NCBI GenBank assembly: GCA_004794655.1
Contig: SMMW01000614.1
Coordinates: 5,478,501-5,542,500, forward strand
DNA from: Marisa cornuarietis
Lineage: Eukaryota; Mollusca; Gastropoda; Architaenioglossa; Ampullariidae
Direction of reading: 5' to 3'
Length of the DNA stretch: 64,000 nt
Part shown: in pieces, positions 36,163-48,429 of the stretch
How positions within the stretch are numbered: the stretch's first letter is position 1
Layout: each line of letters starts with the position of its first letter
Position numbers and translations under genes: made by a program
Notes under the pieces: model-generated
Seen by the model: the letters and a program-made list of their open reading frames with translations, nothing else
Told to the model about the DNA's origin: nothing
Database searches by the model: none

Positions 36163-36375
36163 CACCATCAAGGTCGCGATGCAGGATGCTGCCAAGAAGC
36201 CGGAATGTCTGCCGTTTGATGTCTGTAGTGTTATTGATTTGCGTCAACACGCGACTGAAAAATCAGTCTGCCTTCGTCTGTGGCAGTTTAACTGCAACAT
36301 CCATCACAGACTCGCGATAAGAATTTTGGTTTTGTACCCCGTAGCGCATTATGCTGTCTGTCTGCCTGCCTACCA
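36163..36375. other. spacer between minisatellite and TG tract
   Basis: Nothing is recognised. The frame open from 36032 to 36475 runs through this spacer but begins and ends in repeats, so I do not call it a gene. Confidence 0.4.
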
Positions 36376-36440
36376 GTGTGTGTGTGTGTGTGTGCGTGTG
36401 CGTGCGTGCGTGCGTGCGTGCGTGTGTGTGTGTGTGTTGG
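36376..36440 (+). repeat. (TG)n and (GCGT)n compound microsatellite
   Basis: (TG)n, then 'cgtgtgcgtgcgtgcgtgcg', then (TG)n again: 65 bases of alternating purine-pyrimidine sequence with Z-DNA potential. Confidence 0.9.
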
Positions 36441-37543
36441 TGTTTTTGTTTGTGGTTAAGCAGAATAAGAAGTGAGCGGCTACAGACCTAGAAAAGACAG
36501 GAAGACATAAAAAGAAAATGTAAAAAGACGAAGAAATTCATCTGACTAGTAATAAGAGACAGAATGTCGAATCAGCAGCATACCTAATTTATCAAGTGCC
36601 ATAGGTATGGATTAAAGATAAAGCTACCTTGATAAAGCTAAACTCCGAAGATTAAGCTACCTAGGGGATAGCTAAAGGCTAGCTCTAAGGAGATAAGCGA
36701 GAATTTCTATGCGCAAAATATTCACTCTGGTTAGTAACCAACTTGAGATATCTTTATATCAGCTGATATCTCGAGAGAAATCCTTATCTTCAGTACACGT
36801 GTACTGCTCCAAACGTCAGCAGAAAACTTATAGATTTCATTCGTGTCTTCAGTACGTGAGTCCTCTTCGATAAGCGGTTCTTTGTCGTGGAGGTATAGAC
36901 CGGATGAAAATTAGTCTGTAACTCCCATCAATAACTAAAGCCTCTGGACATCGCACACACAGAAAGGGGAACAAATTCTTACAGCATAAAAAACGAGTTG
37001 CCCACGGCTCGCCTGAGATGCAGGACAATAAAATCATTCATTCTGCCAAAGCCATATTTCTCTGATGTGAGGAGTAAATTTGGTATTGTGGTGTAGTCAC
37101 GCGAGCAGACAAAACATCAGGCCAGCTAACGGAAAGTGGTTTATTCCAGCTCTCTTGCATTACGGGGGACAAGGACCATTTGGTGTCCAAAGGAGCGGGG
37201 TAGTAGCCATAGTTACCAGGTGCGAAGTCGTAGCCAGGGAATCAATTCTCTCATTTGTCACTTGAAGCTGCTTACTGGTCCTCTTTGATCCAGGTAAGTT
37301 CTGCTCAGCCTTTTTGTTTGAGAGTAAGCTGTGGAGGAAGATATGTGCTGTAAGAGACCTATATACCCTTGGACTGACTAAATTTTATGCAATGGACTTA
37401 ATGTGAATTTGTATAAGAACCTGTTTATAGAAGAGAGATGGTGACAGTTTACTTCACGTAATGTAATTTTATTTGTGCATTGTATGCAAGCAAAGGTAGA
37501 AGAAATGATGGGAAATTATGCAAAAGGATGCTATATTAATGTG

Positions 37544-37577
<34 letters not shown>

Positions 37578-38482
37578 TTGTTTCTTTTTGTTTATGTGCT
37601 TTTTTATTTTTATTTATTTATTTTTTTGCTTTTTCTGTTTCTATGTTGGAGCGTTCTTAGTGCTAATGTATTTCTGTAATAATTGTGATATGAAATAAAA
37701 AAAATTTATGCAATGGATATCGAAATGGTATTATAGATCAAAGCTGTGTGGCTTAGGTTCACTTGCTATAAATGCAATGAAAATCTAGGGTCTTGCGGGA
37801 AGAACTCGTTTCGGTGCACACTCTCTGGATGTGGCGCCTTTACACGAGGCTGACTACCGAGTTTTTTTCTCCGGGGCACAAAGAGAAAAACGTTTTCCAG
37901 TTAAAGGGTTACATTATCAAAACAACCAGTCAAATGCCTAAACAAATGTTAATGTAAATAAAATAGTGCAAAAGCGATTAATATCGCTAGGTTAGGCTTA
38001 TATCGTCTACATTAAGTTGTAGTTCTTTAAAAGAAAATTTTCAAAATAAACCAATTTATAATGAATACCATGTGCATGTTTACACAACCAATCACATAGT
38101 GTTATCTTAGAAACCTGGATATTTTTCAAATTAGTTTGAAAAAATCTGATTTGCCCCCTTTTTTCGCTCCAAACCATTCTTGATACAAAGTCATCACTTG
38201 GTGGAAGCATTTTTATATCAAACAAATCAACAAGTCATATTTTACTGATGTCATATGGCGAATCGCACCACGGGTGAGCGCGGCACTTACTGTTATGACA
38301 TCGGTCGCATTTTGCTGGCATCAGTCACCACAGGACTGTTGACAGAAAGTTTGTTTCTCTTCTTCGACATAACGGATTTCAGCACTCAAAACCACCATTT
38401 CATTAGGGAACTGCCTGGTCATAAACAAATCTTCACGATATCACAAAAGTTGCAAATTAAACATAATTGACTTCACTATAAA
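36441..38482. other. stretch with no gene recognised
   Basis: A loose repeat of 'gataaagctacctt'-like words lies at 36610-36700. A 14-bp perfect palindrome, 'atatcagctgatat', lies at about 36757-36770 inside a wider 'gagatatc...gatatctc' inverted repeat. A (TG)n run lies at about 37545-37575. No gene is supported. Confidence 0.45.
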
Positions 38483-38599
38483 GTAATGCAGACATATCTT
38501 GGCATGTCATTTTACCACACCATAGCATGTCATGTGTAACACATTGTGGTGTGTCATGTGCTGTGTAACAGTGTAATGCAGAGACCTCTTGGCATGTCA
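38483..38599 (+). repeat. direct repeat pair around 'catgtcatgtgtaac' words
   Basis: A 27-base block starting 'gtaatgcagacat' at 38483-38509 recurs at 38573-38599 with three mismatches. Between them are shorter words, 'gcatgtcatgtgtaacac' and 'gtgtcatgtgctgtgtaaca'. This looks like a small higher-order tandem repeat. Confidence 0.6.
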
Positions 38600-41500
38600 G
38601 TCACTTGGAATCTGTTTCTACTTTGCGAACGTTCTGGGAAAACAGACTCCCGCCGCCCTCTCATACTAGCTAAAGGCGGACGAAGCACCATGTGCCTTTG
38701 ATCCCCCCCCCCAGGACTAAAAGCAGGTTTTTAATAAACTACACCAGCGGGACACTGAGCATGGACCGAAGAACTGTATTCTCGACTACTCCTCCAGTTC
38801 AGAGTATAGACGTGGCTAGACAGTAAGAAAAACCACTTTCCCGTAGAACTGGAGCCTGGCAGCCTAGTTACATTTTCATCCTATTCGTTTGTGGGTTTTC
38901 TGGTCAGCGGAGTGATTCATTTAGGCGGAAGTCAAATGACGCATGCAAACAAAAAACAAACAAACAAACAAACAAACACAACTAAAATGAAAGCATAATT
39001 TGAATATTTAAGCCCAGAAGCAGAGCTTACCAGCAATGTCTGTATTTTTATCCGCGATCTTTCAGAAACTTTTTTTTACCGTTTGACTGGTAAACATTTT
39101 TACATTTCGGCAGTTGCGAAAAGTCCTAAATAGAATATTGTTTTTATTTTAAAAATTCTTGCTTGAATTCTCTACGAACCAAGATGTTAAGGGTCCGAAG
39201 AATGGTCCTTCTTTTTTTTTCTTCAAGGGACGTAACTATGGACAGCCAGGTCGGGTGCTCTCCTTCTCCATAATGTGGAACAGGTGCTGCGTTCGTCCTT
39301 AACCTTAGTAAGTGCGTAAATGGCCAAGAGAGCGATAACCTTGGCGGGGGAATTCTTTGCGTGAAGTGTGGCTATTATCTGTGTTGAGGTGCTCCTACCA
39401 CTGAGTCTCTCTCATCCCCCCACCCATCCTGCCATTTCCAGGAACAGTTCAGACTGAAGGTTTTTGAAGTGGAGCAGTGGGAGCTACGTGGCGCTGGAAC
39501 ATATCGATTCTTTTCTTTCCACTCAGACGCCGGCAGCTGCCCTCGTAGACCTGTGGATGCCAGCTTTTTCTGTAAATTACCTGCAGCACGTCCACTCTGT
39601 CTTGCCAGCAGGTCGCGGCGTATGACCATCACCCGAGTATCAGTTATGTAACCATCACGTAGCATCACGTACAGCGAATCACGATCACGGGGCCATCACG
39701 TAAAGCATGTCACGCTCGTGTAGCCGTGTTCCTTGACCTGACGGGCGTGGAGGAGTGGAGCCATCGATTCGATTCAATTTTGAGAAACGATACCTTGGTC
39801 AGAAAATATGATGCAATATCGGAAAAACTTGGCCAGAAGATATGTAAAGTTAGTTAAAGACGTAAAGTTTACTGACGCTATTCACAACAGAACAGCTATT
39901 AAAGTTGCAACGTTCACTTTAAGTTGGTCACAAATCATTATTTGATGTATGTTAAGGCTATGACATTGGCTGAAGCCGATAACGAGATTCTGAGTGAGGC
40001 CTGTTCAGTCTGATTCAAGATCTTGGTAAACAGCTGAGGGCAATCCCACCATTTGTCTGACAAAATTACTGTTCCTCTTGTTATGGTGTTACAACGGTGG
40101 AGACAATTACACACGTAGACCAAAATGCTTATTTAATTAATGTTAATCCTTATTTTATTACATTTTTTGTTGTCTTATTACAAGTATACAGCATTTTCCC
40201 CACAAACATGCCTTTGACCTCTAGAGCTCAGCTAAGTGCAAAACACAACAATGTTAGTTTCTCTTTTATTTAACAAGACAAGAAAGTTGTCTCCCTACAC
40301 ATTTCAGTATTTTTTCCTCCTTTTCCCACCGCCAAACTTCCTCTTCTGTCCACTTTGTTGTTGTCGTTTTCAATGGTAAAAGATGAAATTAGCTGTACTA
40401 GTTTTGCTTGGCATTGTTTTATTTTGCTTTGCATTGCATTGCTCTAACTTTTGTTTTGTTGTGTCTTAAATGATTAAATAAATAATCCCTTGATTGTCAG
40501 CTCCTTTATATCCTCTGTCGTCAGCCACCAACCTGCTCTCAAGCTCATCCCAGAGGATGTATTTGCCGAAGCTGATGACATCTTTTTTGTCTCGAGAACT
40601 TCGTCAGTTTGACTTCCGGTAACACAGAAACTGAGTTAGCGCCACAAAACATCCCCACTGTTTGAGACAACTCCTTTTCTCGTCAGCACGATTCCAAGCT
40701 GTCGAAGTAGCTTGAGTTGTTTTCTATCTTGTGGCGCAAGTTCATGAAGAAGCTGGATTTACCATAGTCGGTCACATTTTCTAAGATGAAGAACCGAAAA
40801 CTCTGACAAAGAGAAAATGCTTTGAATGGTTAACTTCGCCGAGACTCAGTGTAGGTGTAGATGTTTGTGACCTTTAAAATTCGTTAATATGCCATTGACA
40901 CCTATTCCTTTGGATATTTCAAGATTGTGGATGCAGATCCACGTCAGCGTCAGTAAGAAACAGCACATTATAGAAATTGTAAATATGGTTACTTAAGGGT
41001 GGAAAACATGTTACAAAATGATGAAGCGATACATAGTTACTTTCGTTAACAAAACTCAGTTATAAATTCTCATCTATGTACCCCAGAATCTGGCTTTAAG
41101 TGATTGCCAGAGAAAATGGAAACCCCTTCCCAAATGGTCACAGTCATCATTTTGACGATTCCGCCTATTTCTTTTCCAACACAAAACAGAAATACTAAGC
41201 TGTTTTTTACATTGAAATAACTCCTAGCCATACCCCTGTTTTTTTTTTTTTTGTTTTTTGTTTTTGTTATAGCCACGTTTGCCACAAGCATAACGGAAGT
41301 GACGTTTATTCTTGACGACTCGGGCGTCCGCTGCCTGTTTGCCAACACGTTTGTTTATGGCCGTATTATGATAAGAGCGCTGCCACTCCTGAGCGCTTAT
41401 CTGCGGGAATTCTCCGTGTGAATGGCTTTCTCTGCAATCTCTATGTGGGCGAATGGCGCTATTATCTTCACTGTAAACTTTATGTGATGTAATACTCGAA

Positions 41501-43617
41501 ATTTCTTGCGGCAGTTTCTGCGCCAGCACGTATTACAAAGATCTCAGAGCAGCTGATCTCCTCCCTGATTGGAGATGTTCGCAAGGTAGGCGATCTGAAG
41601 CAACCAAAGGTTGAAAGAAGAGTTGTTTTCCTTTCACAATATAAGCCGCGAGACAGTATCGAGGTGACGTTGTGACATAAAACAAATGTGACAAATTGTG
41701 ACATAACGATAGCAAATTGTTGGTCAAAAAGCAAAATAAGGTTTATATGCACACTTTCTTTCTCCTTCTCTCTCCAACCATGCTCTTACCAAATACCTGC
41801 CTAAGAACGACAAAGCGTATAGGAAGTTTTCTAAACAACACACACTGGACTTAAGGAAGTCCGTCAGCAAATTATACAATGTTCTAAACCAGGGTCAGTG
41901 TACATAGTTAGTTTTGACTTAATGTCTGACCTAAAAAACCAAGCATGTAAAAAGTAGTGTAGCAAAGATAATGTCATACTATGCTTATATATTTGATGAT
42001 ATGTTTGTTGGTGTGTGTGTGACACTTTGTATGGTGTATTTTTGTACTTACCTGTTAATTTTACAGGTGATCTTTAATGTATATATGTTCACCTCACTAG
42101 CCTACACTGAAATAAAGCAAATCTCCATTGCGAGCAAAGTCAACTATAAAGTCTGAGGGTTTGTTTCGTCCCTCCATACGATTACATAGCCTTTGTGGTG
42201 TCAAAACTTGCTATTAACAATAACAAAACTTGTACCCCTTTTAAAAGAATGACGGTCTGATGTCATTTCATTATGTTTGCAGAAGACTGAAAAATGGTAG
42301 TCGCAGGAGAAGAAGACTTATTCTTCAACTCTCAGCCTAACCCAGCAAGACACCTGCATGGGCCATGCACCAGTTCCCCTACTGTTTCTACGGAACACAA
42401 GAGGATGTCGGTCCAGGTATGCGGTTAATGGAGCCAAGGATGATGCAGAGTTCTTGCTGAGTTTTTCCGGACCTTAGGGTAGTAGCTCTCACAGAAAGGA
42501 AGGAGAAGCTGCCCGACCAAAAGGAATCCTTTGTCGTTTGTTGACCTTGACCAGACAACTGTGGTTCTTATCGCTATATGGAGCCCCTAGTCCGCAGGCT
42601 GCCAAACGTTTTCTCATAATCGAAGATGGGCCATTGGTACTGAGACTTGAAAAGCGCATATAAATCCAACTTTTCGGTAAGCATAAGCGAGGCGGCTTCA
42701 GAATTTTTTTTTTGCTTTTGAAGATGCTATTTCATGAGGAAATTGGTGGCAAGCAGTACATTAGTACAAGTGAACCATCTCGGGTCTGTAAATCTGGCCT
42801 CGATGTTTAAGTAAGTAGCATACGTGATAATAATAATAACAAATAACAAAGGCCTGACAAATACATGTGGATTCCTGCCAAAAAACATTGACTTATTTCT
42901 TGAAGTAACAAGTGTACGTGAAAAATAAACACAGTAATGCAGGGGAAAGTGATTTACGAACTGATGAAGGAACTTCCGTTGCTTCCTTTCCCCTTCCCTG
43001 TTCAGCTGAAGAATCTTGTGTGTGGCGCTGTAGCTTTATGTCATGTTCCAAATATTCTTTTCATTGTGTCGTTCACTGTGTAACTAACGCTAACCTACTT
43101 TAGCAGCCTCTACTGCTACTTTTTCTTTCTGTGTTTCCTGCTACTTTTAAAAAACTTCTTTCTTCCTTCTTTTTTCCTTCCTTCTTCTTTGTTTTTTTTC
43201 CTGTTGGTTTTGTACTCAAGGCGCACGAGCTGAAAGGTATCGTCAGCTGTGCTTGAGCCGCTACCCACCTGGAATAATTACCTGTCTTCCTCCGCCATGT
43301 TTATGCTCTTAGTGTCTCATGAAGCCAAGAGATGTTCTCTGGCGTTTTATGATGTTTTGAAAATACGATTTTGCTTATTAACTTCTTTTGCGCAGTTGGC
43401 TAGAATAGATGAAGAAGTCAACAGAGGCCACAATCTTGGCATATTTTTCCCCCTCCCATCTCTCCACTAACTTCCTCCAAGCGTTTCTCCTTCATCGAAC
43501 CTCCCACGTCACTCACTCACTCCCACACACACATGCACGAGCGCGTGCGCGCGCACAACCCCTCTCTCTCTCTCTCACTCACACACACTCTCTGTTTTAG
43601 CTTCGAAATTTACAATT
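38600..43617. other. long stretch with no gene recognised
   Basis: Five kilobases without a supportable gene. Minor features: a C10 run near 38704, an (AAAC)n run near 38948-38980, a T13 run near 41239, an (ATA)-rich run near 42820-42845, and (CA)/(CG)/(CT) runs at about 43525-43590. Overlapping minus-strand frames at 41070-41752 have no recognisable domain. The dense sequence at 42290-42600 may be an unrecognised transposon fragment. Confidence 0.45.
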
Positions 43618-43625
43618 GTGTAAGC

Positions 43626-43821
43626 CAGAGATTTTCAAACTGTGGTACGCGTACCACTAGTGGTAGAAGGTAGTACGGGTGGTACGCGAGCACCATCCAC
43701 CAAAATAAAAGAATGTGTATATATATATTTAACGGGTGCTGTATGTGGGGTTCAGAGGTGATACTCGATCAATTCGAATTTTTGAAAGTGGTACTCGTCT
43801 GGAAAAGTTTGAAAACCACTG
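43626..43821. mobile_element. hAT-type MITE, second family
   Basis: This 196-bp element begins 'cagagattttcaaact' and ends with 'gtttgaaaaccactg', imperfect inverted repeats of the 'CAGTGGTTTTCAAAC' type. The octamer 'gtgtaagc' is perfectly duplicated at 43618-43625 and 43822-43829. Close to the left end lies the perfect palindrome 'ggtacgcgtacc'. The 8-bp duplication and the ends identify a hAT-type non-autonomous element. Its sequence differs from the 6035 and 9652 family, so a second hAT source was active in this genome. Confidence 0.9.
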
Positions 43822-43829
43822 GTGTAAGC

Positions 43830-44051
43830 GGACCCAAAAGCGTAATGACTGGCGCCATTCACAGATATATATATATATATATGTTGCTTAAGAAGTTTTA
43901 TCTTTGTAACAAATAAAACTGAACAAACAAACGAACATGCAAACGAACGAATAAAGAAATAAGAAAGAAAATAAAAAAAACAAAGGAACAAATTAAAACA
44001 TGATTGAACAAACAAAACATGATTGAAAAAAAACACGCAAACAAAAGTAGT
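43830..44051. other. spacer with (AT)n and A-rich repeats
   Basis: A (TA)9-type run lies near 43865-43882, followed by AAC- and GAAC-type repeats to about 44040. No gene. Confidence 0.6.
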
Positions 44052-44110
44052 TAAGTGTCCAAAGGACCGCTAACCCAGTAGTTAAGGGTTATAAACGGCG
44101 ACTAACCCTG
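44052..44110 (-). mobile_element. SINE-3 3'-tail fragment (tentative)
   Basis: Read on the minus strand, 'gttagtcgccgtttataacc' followed by 'cttaactactgggttagcg' aligns with the 3' end of the minus-strand SINE at 55222-55481 ('cagtcgctttttaaccc' then 'tttattacctgattaacg'). Only about 40 bases are shared, so this may be a tail relic or a tail shared between families. Confidence 0.4.
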
Positions 44111-44181
44111 TACTTCGTGCACTTCTAAACGTAGCAGAAAATCATGCGTTCGAGGCACTGAAGTAGAAGTAATAGCTGCAG

Positions 44182-44250
<69 letters not shown>
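44182..44250 (+). repeat. (TGA)23 microsatellite
   Basis: Pure TGA/GAT triplets over 69 bases. The poly-Ile frame on the minus strand is an artefact of the repeat. Confidence 0.97.
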
Positions 44251-44251
<1 letters not shown>

Positions 44252-46040
44252 AAAAGAGGAAAAGAAAAGACGAAAATGATGGTGATAGAGAGTGATAGTA
44301 AAACGTGATAGTAATAAATTACTATAATTAATAACTAGAACTTCTGGTGAAACGTAAGGAGTTCGGACTTTCTGTCGATTTAACTGGCAAACCTGCACTA
44401 CTTCTTTCCTCTCTCTCTTCTTCCGTGCTGCTTTTAGTAAACATCCCGGAACGTGGCGCTTTGGTCAATGCAGCTCCATTTTCTACCGGTTACTACTTTT
44501 GGCGCCCGATCAAGTTTAAAAAAGGTTTTGAGGTTTTATGGGCGTAGGACGGTAGGGTGTCAGGTCACGTGATGCTATCTCCATGACAACGGTGATGTTA
44601 TTATGAGGAAGGCAGTAACGGACAGACGAGGGACAGATCAGCAACCGCCAAAGTACCCTTAAGACTTTCGCTCTGCTGGTTTCAATTCACTGTGAGTTTT
44701 GCCAGTCAGTATGACTTTGAAGACAACAGAAATAAGAAGCTGTAGGGAAATTGTCGAAAGAATGCTTTTTTCCTGCAAACAGACATGTTGAAAAACCAGT
44801 CACTTCACGGCATAAAGATTTTTCCCGAAGGCAAGCGAAAAATACAGGCGGCTGCCATAGATAGCAGACACCCTCTTAAAGTTCATCGAGACATCACGCT
44901 GGCGTAAAAAAATAGGTAGACAACCCAATAACACAACAATACAAGTTAATTAATGAAAGAAATAACATTGGCATTACTAAAAAAAATATCCAGCATTTAG
45001 TTCCAACCCCCTAGCTGCTAGCTGATAGTGAACGAAAAGGCGTGTACATCAGGTAATTTTCAACAAAGCAAAAACTAAAATGTTCATTTCTTTCAGAAGT
45101 TCGGTAGCTCATGAAATATAAAAACTGCACAAAAATGTAAAGAAAGAACAAATTACAAACGCAAGAGAATGTTGGAAATCTATGAAACCTCTTTGACGCA
45201 CATTGCGGACCGAAGAAATAGAAAAGCAGTTACCGTGGCAACTTAGTTATGACTCAGACATCGATACCCGAAGATGTATACAAACCTTTGGAGAAGGACA
45301 CTCTCAGGTACGACGGAGAAAAATGGAGGAAGAAATATGTATGCTAAAAGGTAATTAAAATCCAAAATTACGCAAGAACGATAACCATGCCTGCACGGTT
45401 GATCTCCCTTTGAGACTCTTTACGCCCAGAAATACCTGACTTCTCGGAGACGTCATCGCTGCAGTAAAACGCCTGACTAAATAGTCCAGAAGCGAGCAAA
45501 TAAGCAAATAAAAGAGAAAGTATGAGTAAAGCACAACATGCTCCCACACGTTCGAGGCGCTGTCTCCTTGGCAATCGCGCAGGCGTGTTACGCATCATTT
45601 CTCATGTCGGCAAGAGAGACAAATCATTTTAGTGCACTGTACAAAACTCTTACTTTTTTCCCTCCCTTGAAGTGTAAGAATGACAAGGTTCGCGCCGTAG
45701 TTTAGATGTTTTCTGTTTACACCTGCAAAAGATTCACATAGCTTTAGCCTTCCATATTTCTTTCTCCCACTCCGACTGCTGGCACGCATGCGTACAGAAC
45801 ATAATGAATACCGGGGCAGCAAAGCGAAAAGATAACGCAATAGTCTGCCCTTGACCTGCACTGGGTAGATGGAGTTTGTAAAGTGTGCCGGTGGCAGTAA
45901 GTTGTAGCATTTGCTGCAGAAGCGGAGGTTTTCTGGCAAGAAAATTGGACATTGGTAGATGTTATGTTTCTTGCCATCAGACAGAAGCGCGTGACAAGAT
46001 GGCATGGTGGCATCAGCAGGTATTAACCGTTAAGGAGCTT
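44251..46040. other. stretch with no gene recognised
   Basis: Three overlapping minus-strand frames at 45595-46013 (72-136 codons) are Cys- and Arg-rich but match no family I know. The rest is AT-rich and featureless. Confidence 0.45.
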
Positions 46041-46435
46041 ATAATAATAATAATAATAATAGTGAAGATTTTTATAGCGCATATTCACACTCATAGAGAG
46101 CATGCTCTTAGCGCTTAAAACGAGGAAGAGACGTGGACTAAGTAGACACAGAACAAAGAAAACGACAGTACTGACGAAACAGAAAACAAAAGGCATCAAG
46201 TAACAGGAACAGAAAAATATAGTGATTCTGCGAGAAAGATGGGTAAAGTAGCAAGAGGGAAGGGGGCGGAGTTAAGAAGGACGAGCATTGTGTGGACTGT
46301 GTTAGGGGAAATGCTCAAGGAAGAGGTGCGTTTTCGGTGCAGATTTGAAAGATTCAGTTGTAGGAAGGTGGCGGATATGGAAAGGAAGAGAGTTCCATTG
46401 TTTTGCAGCACAGTAGCCACTTTGCACTTTTGAAA
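46041..46435 (+). repeat. dispersed 'tatagcgc' repeat, copy 2
   Basis: It starts with (ATA)n, then 'gaagatttttatagcgca' and 'catgctcttagcgctt'. A purine-rich body follows, ending near 'gaaaggaagagagttccatt'. Copy 1 at 18928 has the same opening architecture. The minus-strand frames over this copy (46196-46487) are part of the repeat and are not called as a gene. Family name not assigned. Confidence 0.55.
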
Positions 46436-46720
46436 ACGATTTATTAAAAAAATGCATCAACACAAATACCTTAACAACACGTATCAACTTTACATGGGTG
46501 TGTTTGATATTTTAAATGAGCAAATTTACAGAGGCTTTACAGCTGTAATTAAAAATAAAATTCTCAGTTGACTCAGATTCTTCGAAAGAAAGATAAAAAG
46601 GCTACACTTAATACTATAAGGGAGACAACCACCACTAAACCGTCAATAGCCAATGAACAACAAATAGCCTCCCATCAAAGGCCACACTCCTGCTACCCCC
46701 AAATATTCATCAAATGATTA

Positions 46721-46958
46721 GTGATCGCAGCAGCAACGGCAGTGATGGCAAGGCTCAGGAAGATATAGGACAGCAAACGTATCCGCTGTAACAACAAGTT
46801 TAAGCTATGCAAGTCTCTAGTTGTCTCCATCGTGCTGTACAGCTGTACATGTTCCTAGTTGTCCCCATCATGCTATACAGCTTTATAAGCCACTAGTTAT
46901 TCCCATCGTTCTGTAAAGCTATACAAGTCCCTAACTGTCCCCATCGTGCTATACAGCT
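46721..46958 (+). pseudogene. LINE-B-type reverse transcriptase fragment expanded into a minisatellite
   Basis: From 46721 the sequence reads as the conserved C-terminal RT segment of a LINE: 'VIAAATAVMARLRKI', a stop, then 'NKFKLCKSLVVSIVLYS'. The matching segment of LINE-B in this window is at about 58765-58865. The part encoding 'KLCKSLVVSIVLYS' is then repeated in tandem about four times (46804-46958). Units of 37-43 bases each carry a 'gtccccatcgtgctatacag'-like block. The fragment has no RT catalytic motif. Confidence 0.8.
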
Positions 46959-47607
46959 ATTGAAGGAATATGATAGTATTTAGCGGTTTTATTGTAAACT
47001 TTTTAAAAACCCAAAGAAGACACCGTCTTGCAACTTACCTTAATTCACAAATCTCGTGTCGCATGTGTTACATCTATTGGAAAAAGAAATAAAAGAAACT
47101 GTATATATAATAAAAACTCCCTTCCCTACACAGAAGCACAGTCGTGCGTTAAAATCTGGTGTCAGTCTGGCGGGGATAATGAATGAAAATGTATGAAAAT
47201 GTTTAATTATTTATTTAATTTGATCTTGTAATCCTTATTAATATTATTTAATTTTACAAGACATGCATGCCTCAACGGCTGCATATATAACGAATTTCTC
47301 CCATGAGATAATGTTTTGTTCTGCAAGTACCCCTTTGCAAGCAAAGGTAGGCAACCACGATACACGAGGACCTAGACGCCATTAGCAGTTATGCCCCTTT
47401 GACATTGAAAAGTGACAGCGACGATGAAAGTAGGAGTAAGTCCAGACAATTTGTGGAGCTGTATGGCGGAACACATTTTAATGGTGTGAAGTGTGTCCCT
47501 GGAAATAAAAAGAGTAATGACTGAGACAAGAAATACTGAAATTATGGTTTGATGCATGATAAGCATACGTTACCCCTTGGTGAAAAAAGTACGATAACAG
47601 TAAAACA

Positions 47608-47639
<32 letters not shown>

Positions 47640-48429
47640 AAGAGAGAGAGCGAGTGAGTAGACGTAGCGGAGGTGCGGAGGGCCAGATTTGATAAATGAA
47701 TATGGGTGCACTTGCTTTTTTTCTCTCTCTCTCTCTCTCTCTCTCTGTGCGTGCGTGTGTGTATATGTGTGTCCATTCGTGTGTGTCTCGCATACGTTCT
47801 CTTCATTTTGCAGACTTTTTTTCTAAGCATCTCTTACCTCTTTTCGCTCAATATAGACTTATTTATAGACCGTGGAAAGAATAAAGGAAGAACAGAAAAA
47901 AAGACAAAAAAGGTAGAAGGACGCTTTGATCGGCTGTCTACCGAGACGCTTCAACAGCTGGTGCTTGTCAACATACGCCGGTAACAATAAACCCCTCATC
48001 TGGCTCCTAACACCGACAGCTGGTCACCGTCAGGGGACAGATCGCAGGCGCACGCTCTAGTGCGCAGATGCAAAGACGCCGCGCACGCATGCCGCACGAG
48101 GGATGCATGTGCCGGTGTCCGGCCTCATGGCGCATGGCGCCAGGGCGCGATTTGGCGCTGGGAGCCTGGATGTTACCTGTCGCAGGTGCTCGCATGTGTT
48201 TGGAGCGGCCCGTCAAGGGGGTGACAAAAACTCCCGTGAGCTCGCGAATAAACAAACTGAGGAGCGAGTCTGTATCTTTGACAGCTTGTTTATTATCTTT
48301 TAAATTGAATTTACAGAAGTTGAGTTCACAGGCATTGTGGGGTAAGTGCCGGTGCACTCATTGTATGCAGGGTGAGGTGAGGTTAGTAAGTTTAATGGTG
48401 AGGGGAGGAAGCGGAAGAGAAACTGAACA
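46959..48429. other. stretch with simple repeats, no gene recognised
   Basis: (TG)n(AG)n lies at about 47610-47652 and (CT)n at about 47722-47747. The latter produces several overlapping minus-strand frames of Arg-Glu or Ser-Leu repeats. The plus frame at 48068-48484 is GC-rich (48040-48230) but matches nothing known. Confidence 0.45.

Noticed and set aside
43550..43600. CRISPR-like or regulatory reading of the short repeats
   Set aside because: They are (CT)n/(CA)n microsatellites with no spacers. No CRISPR array exists in the window, and the context is eukaryotic.
45595..46013. Cys-rich minus-strand frames as a possible zinc-binding protein
   Set aside because: Three frames overlap, none has regularly spaced Cys/His pairs, and the cysteines do not follow a known finger pattern.
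47542..47984. Several overlapping frames of Arg-Glu or Ser-Leu repeats
   Set aside because: They come from the (TG)n(AG)n and (CT)n runs at 47.6-47.75 kb.
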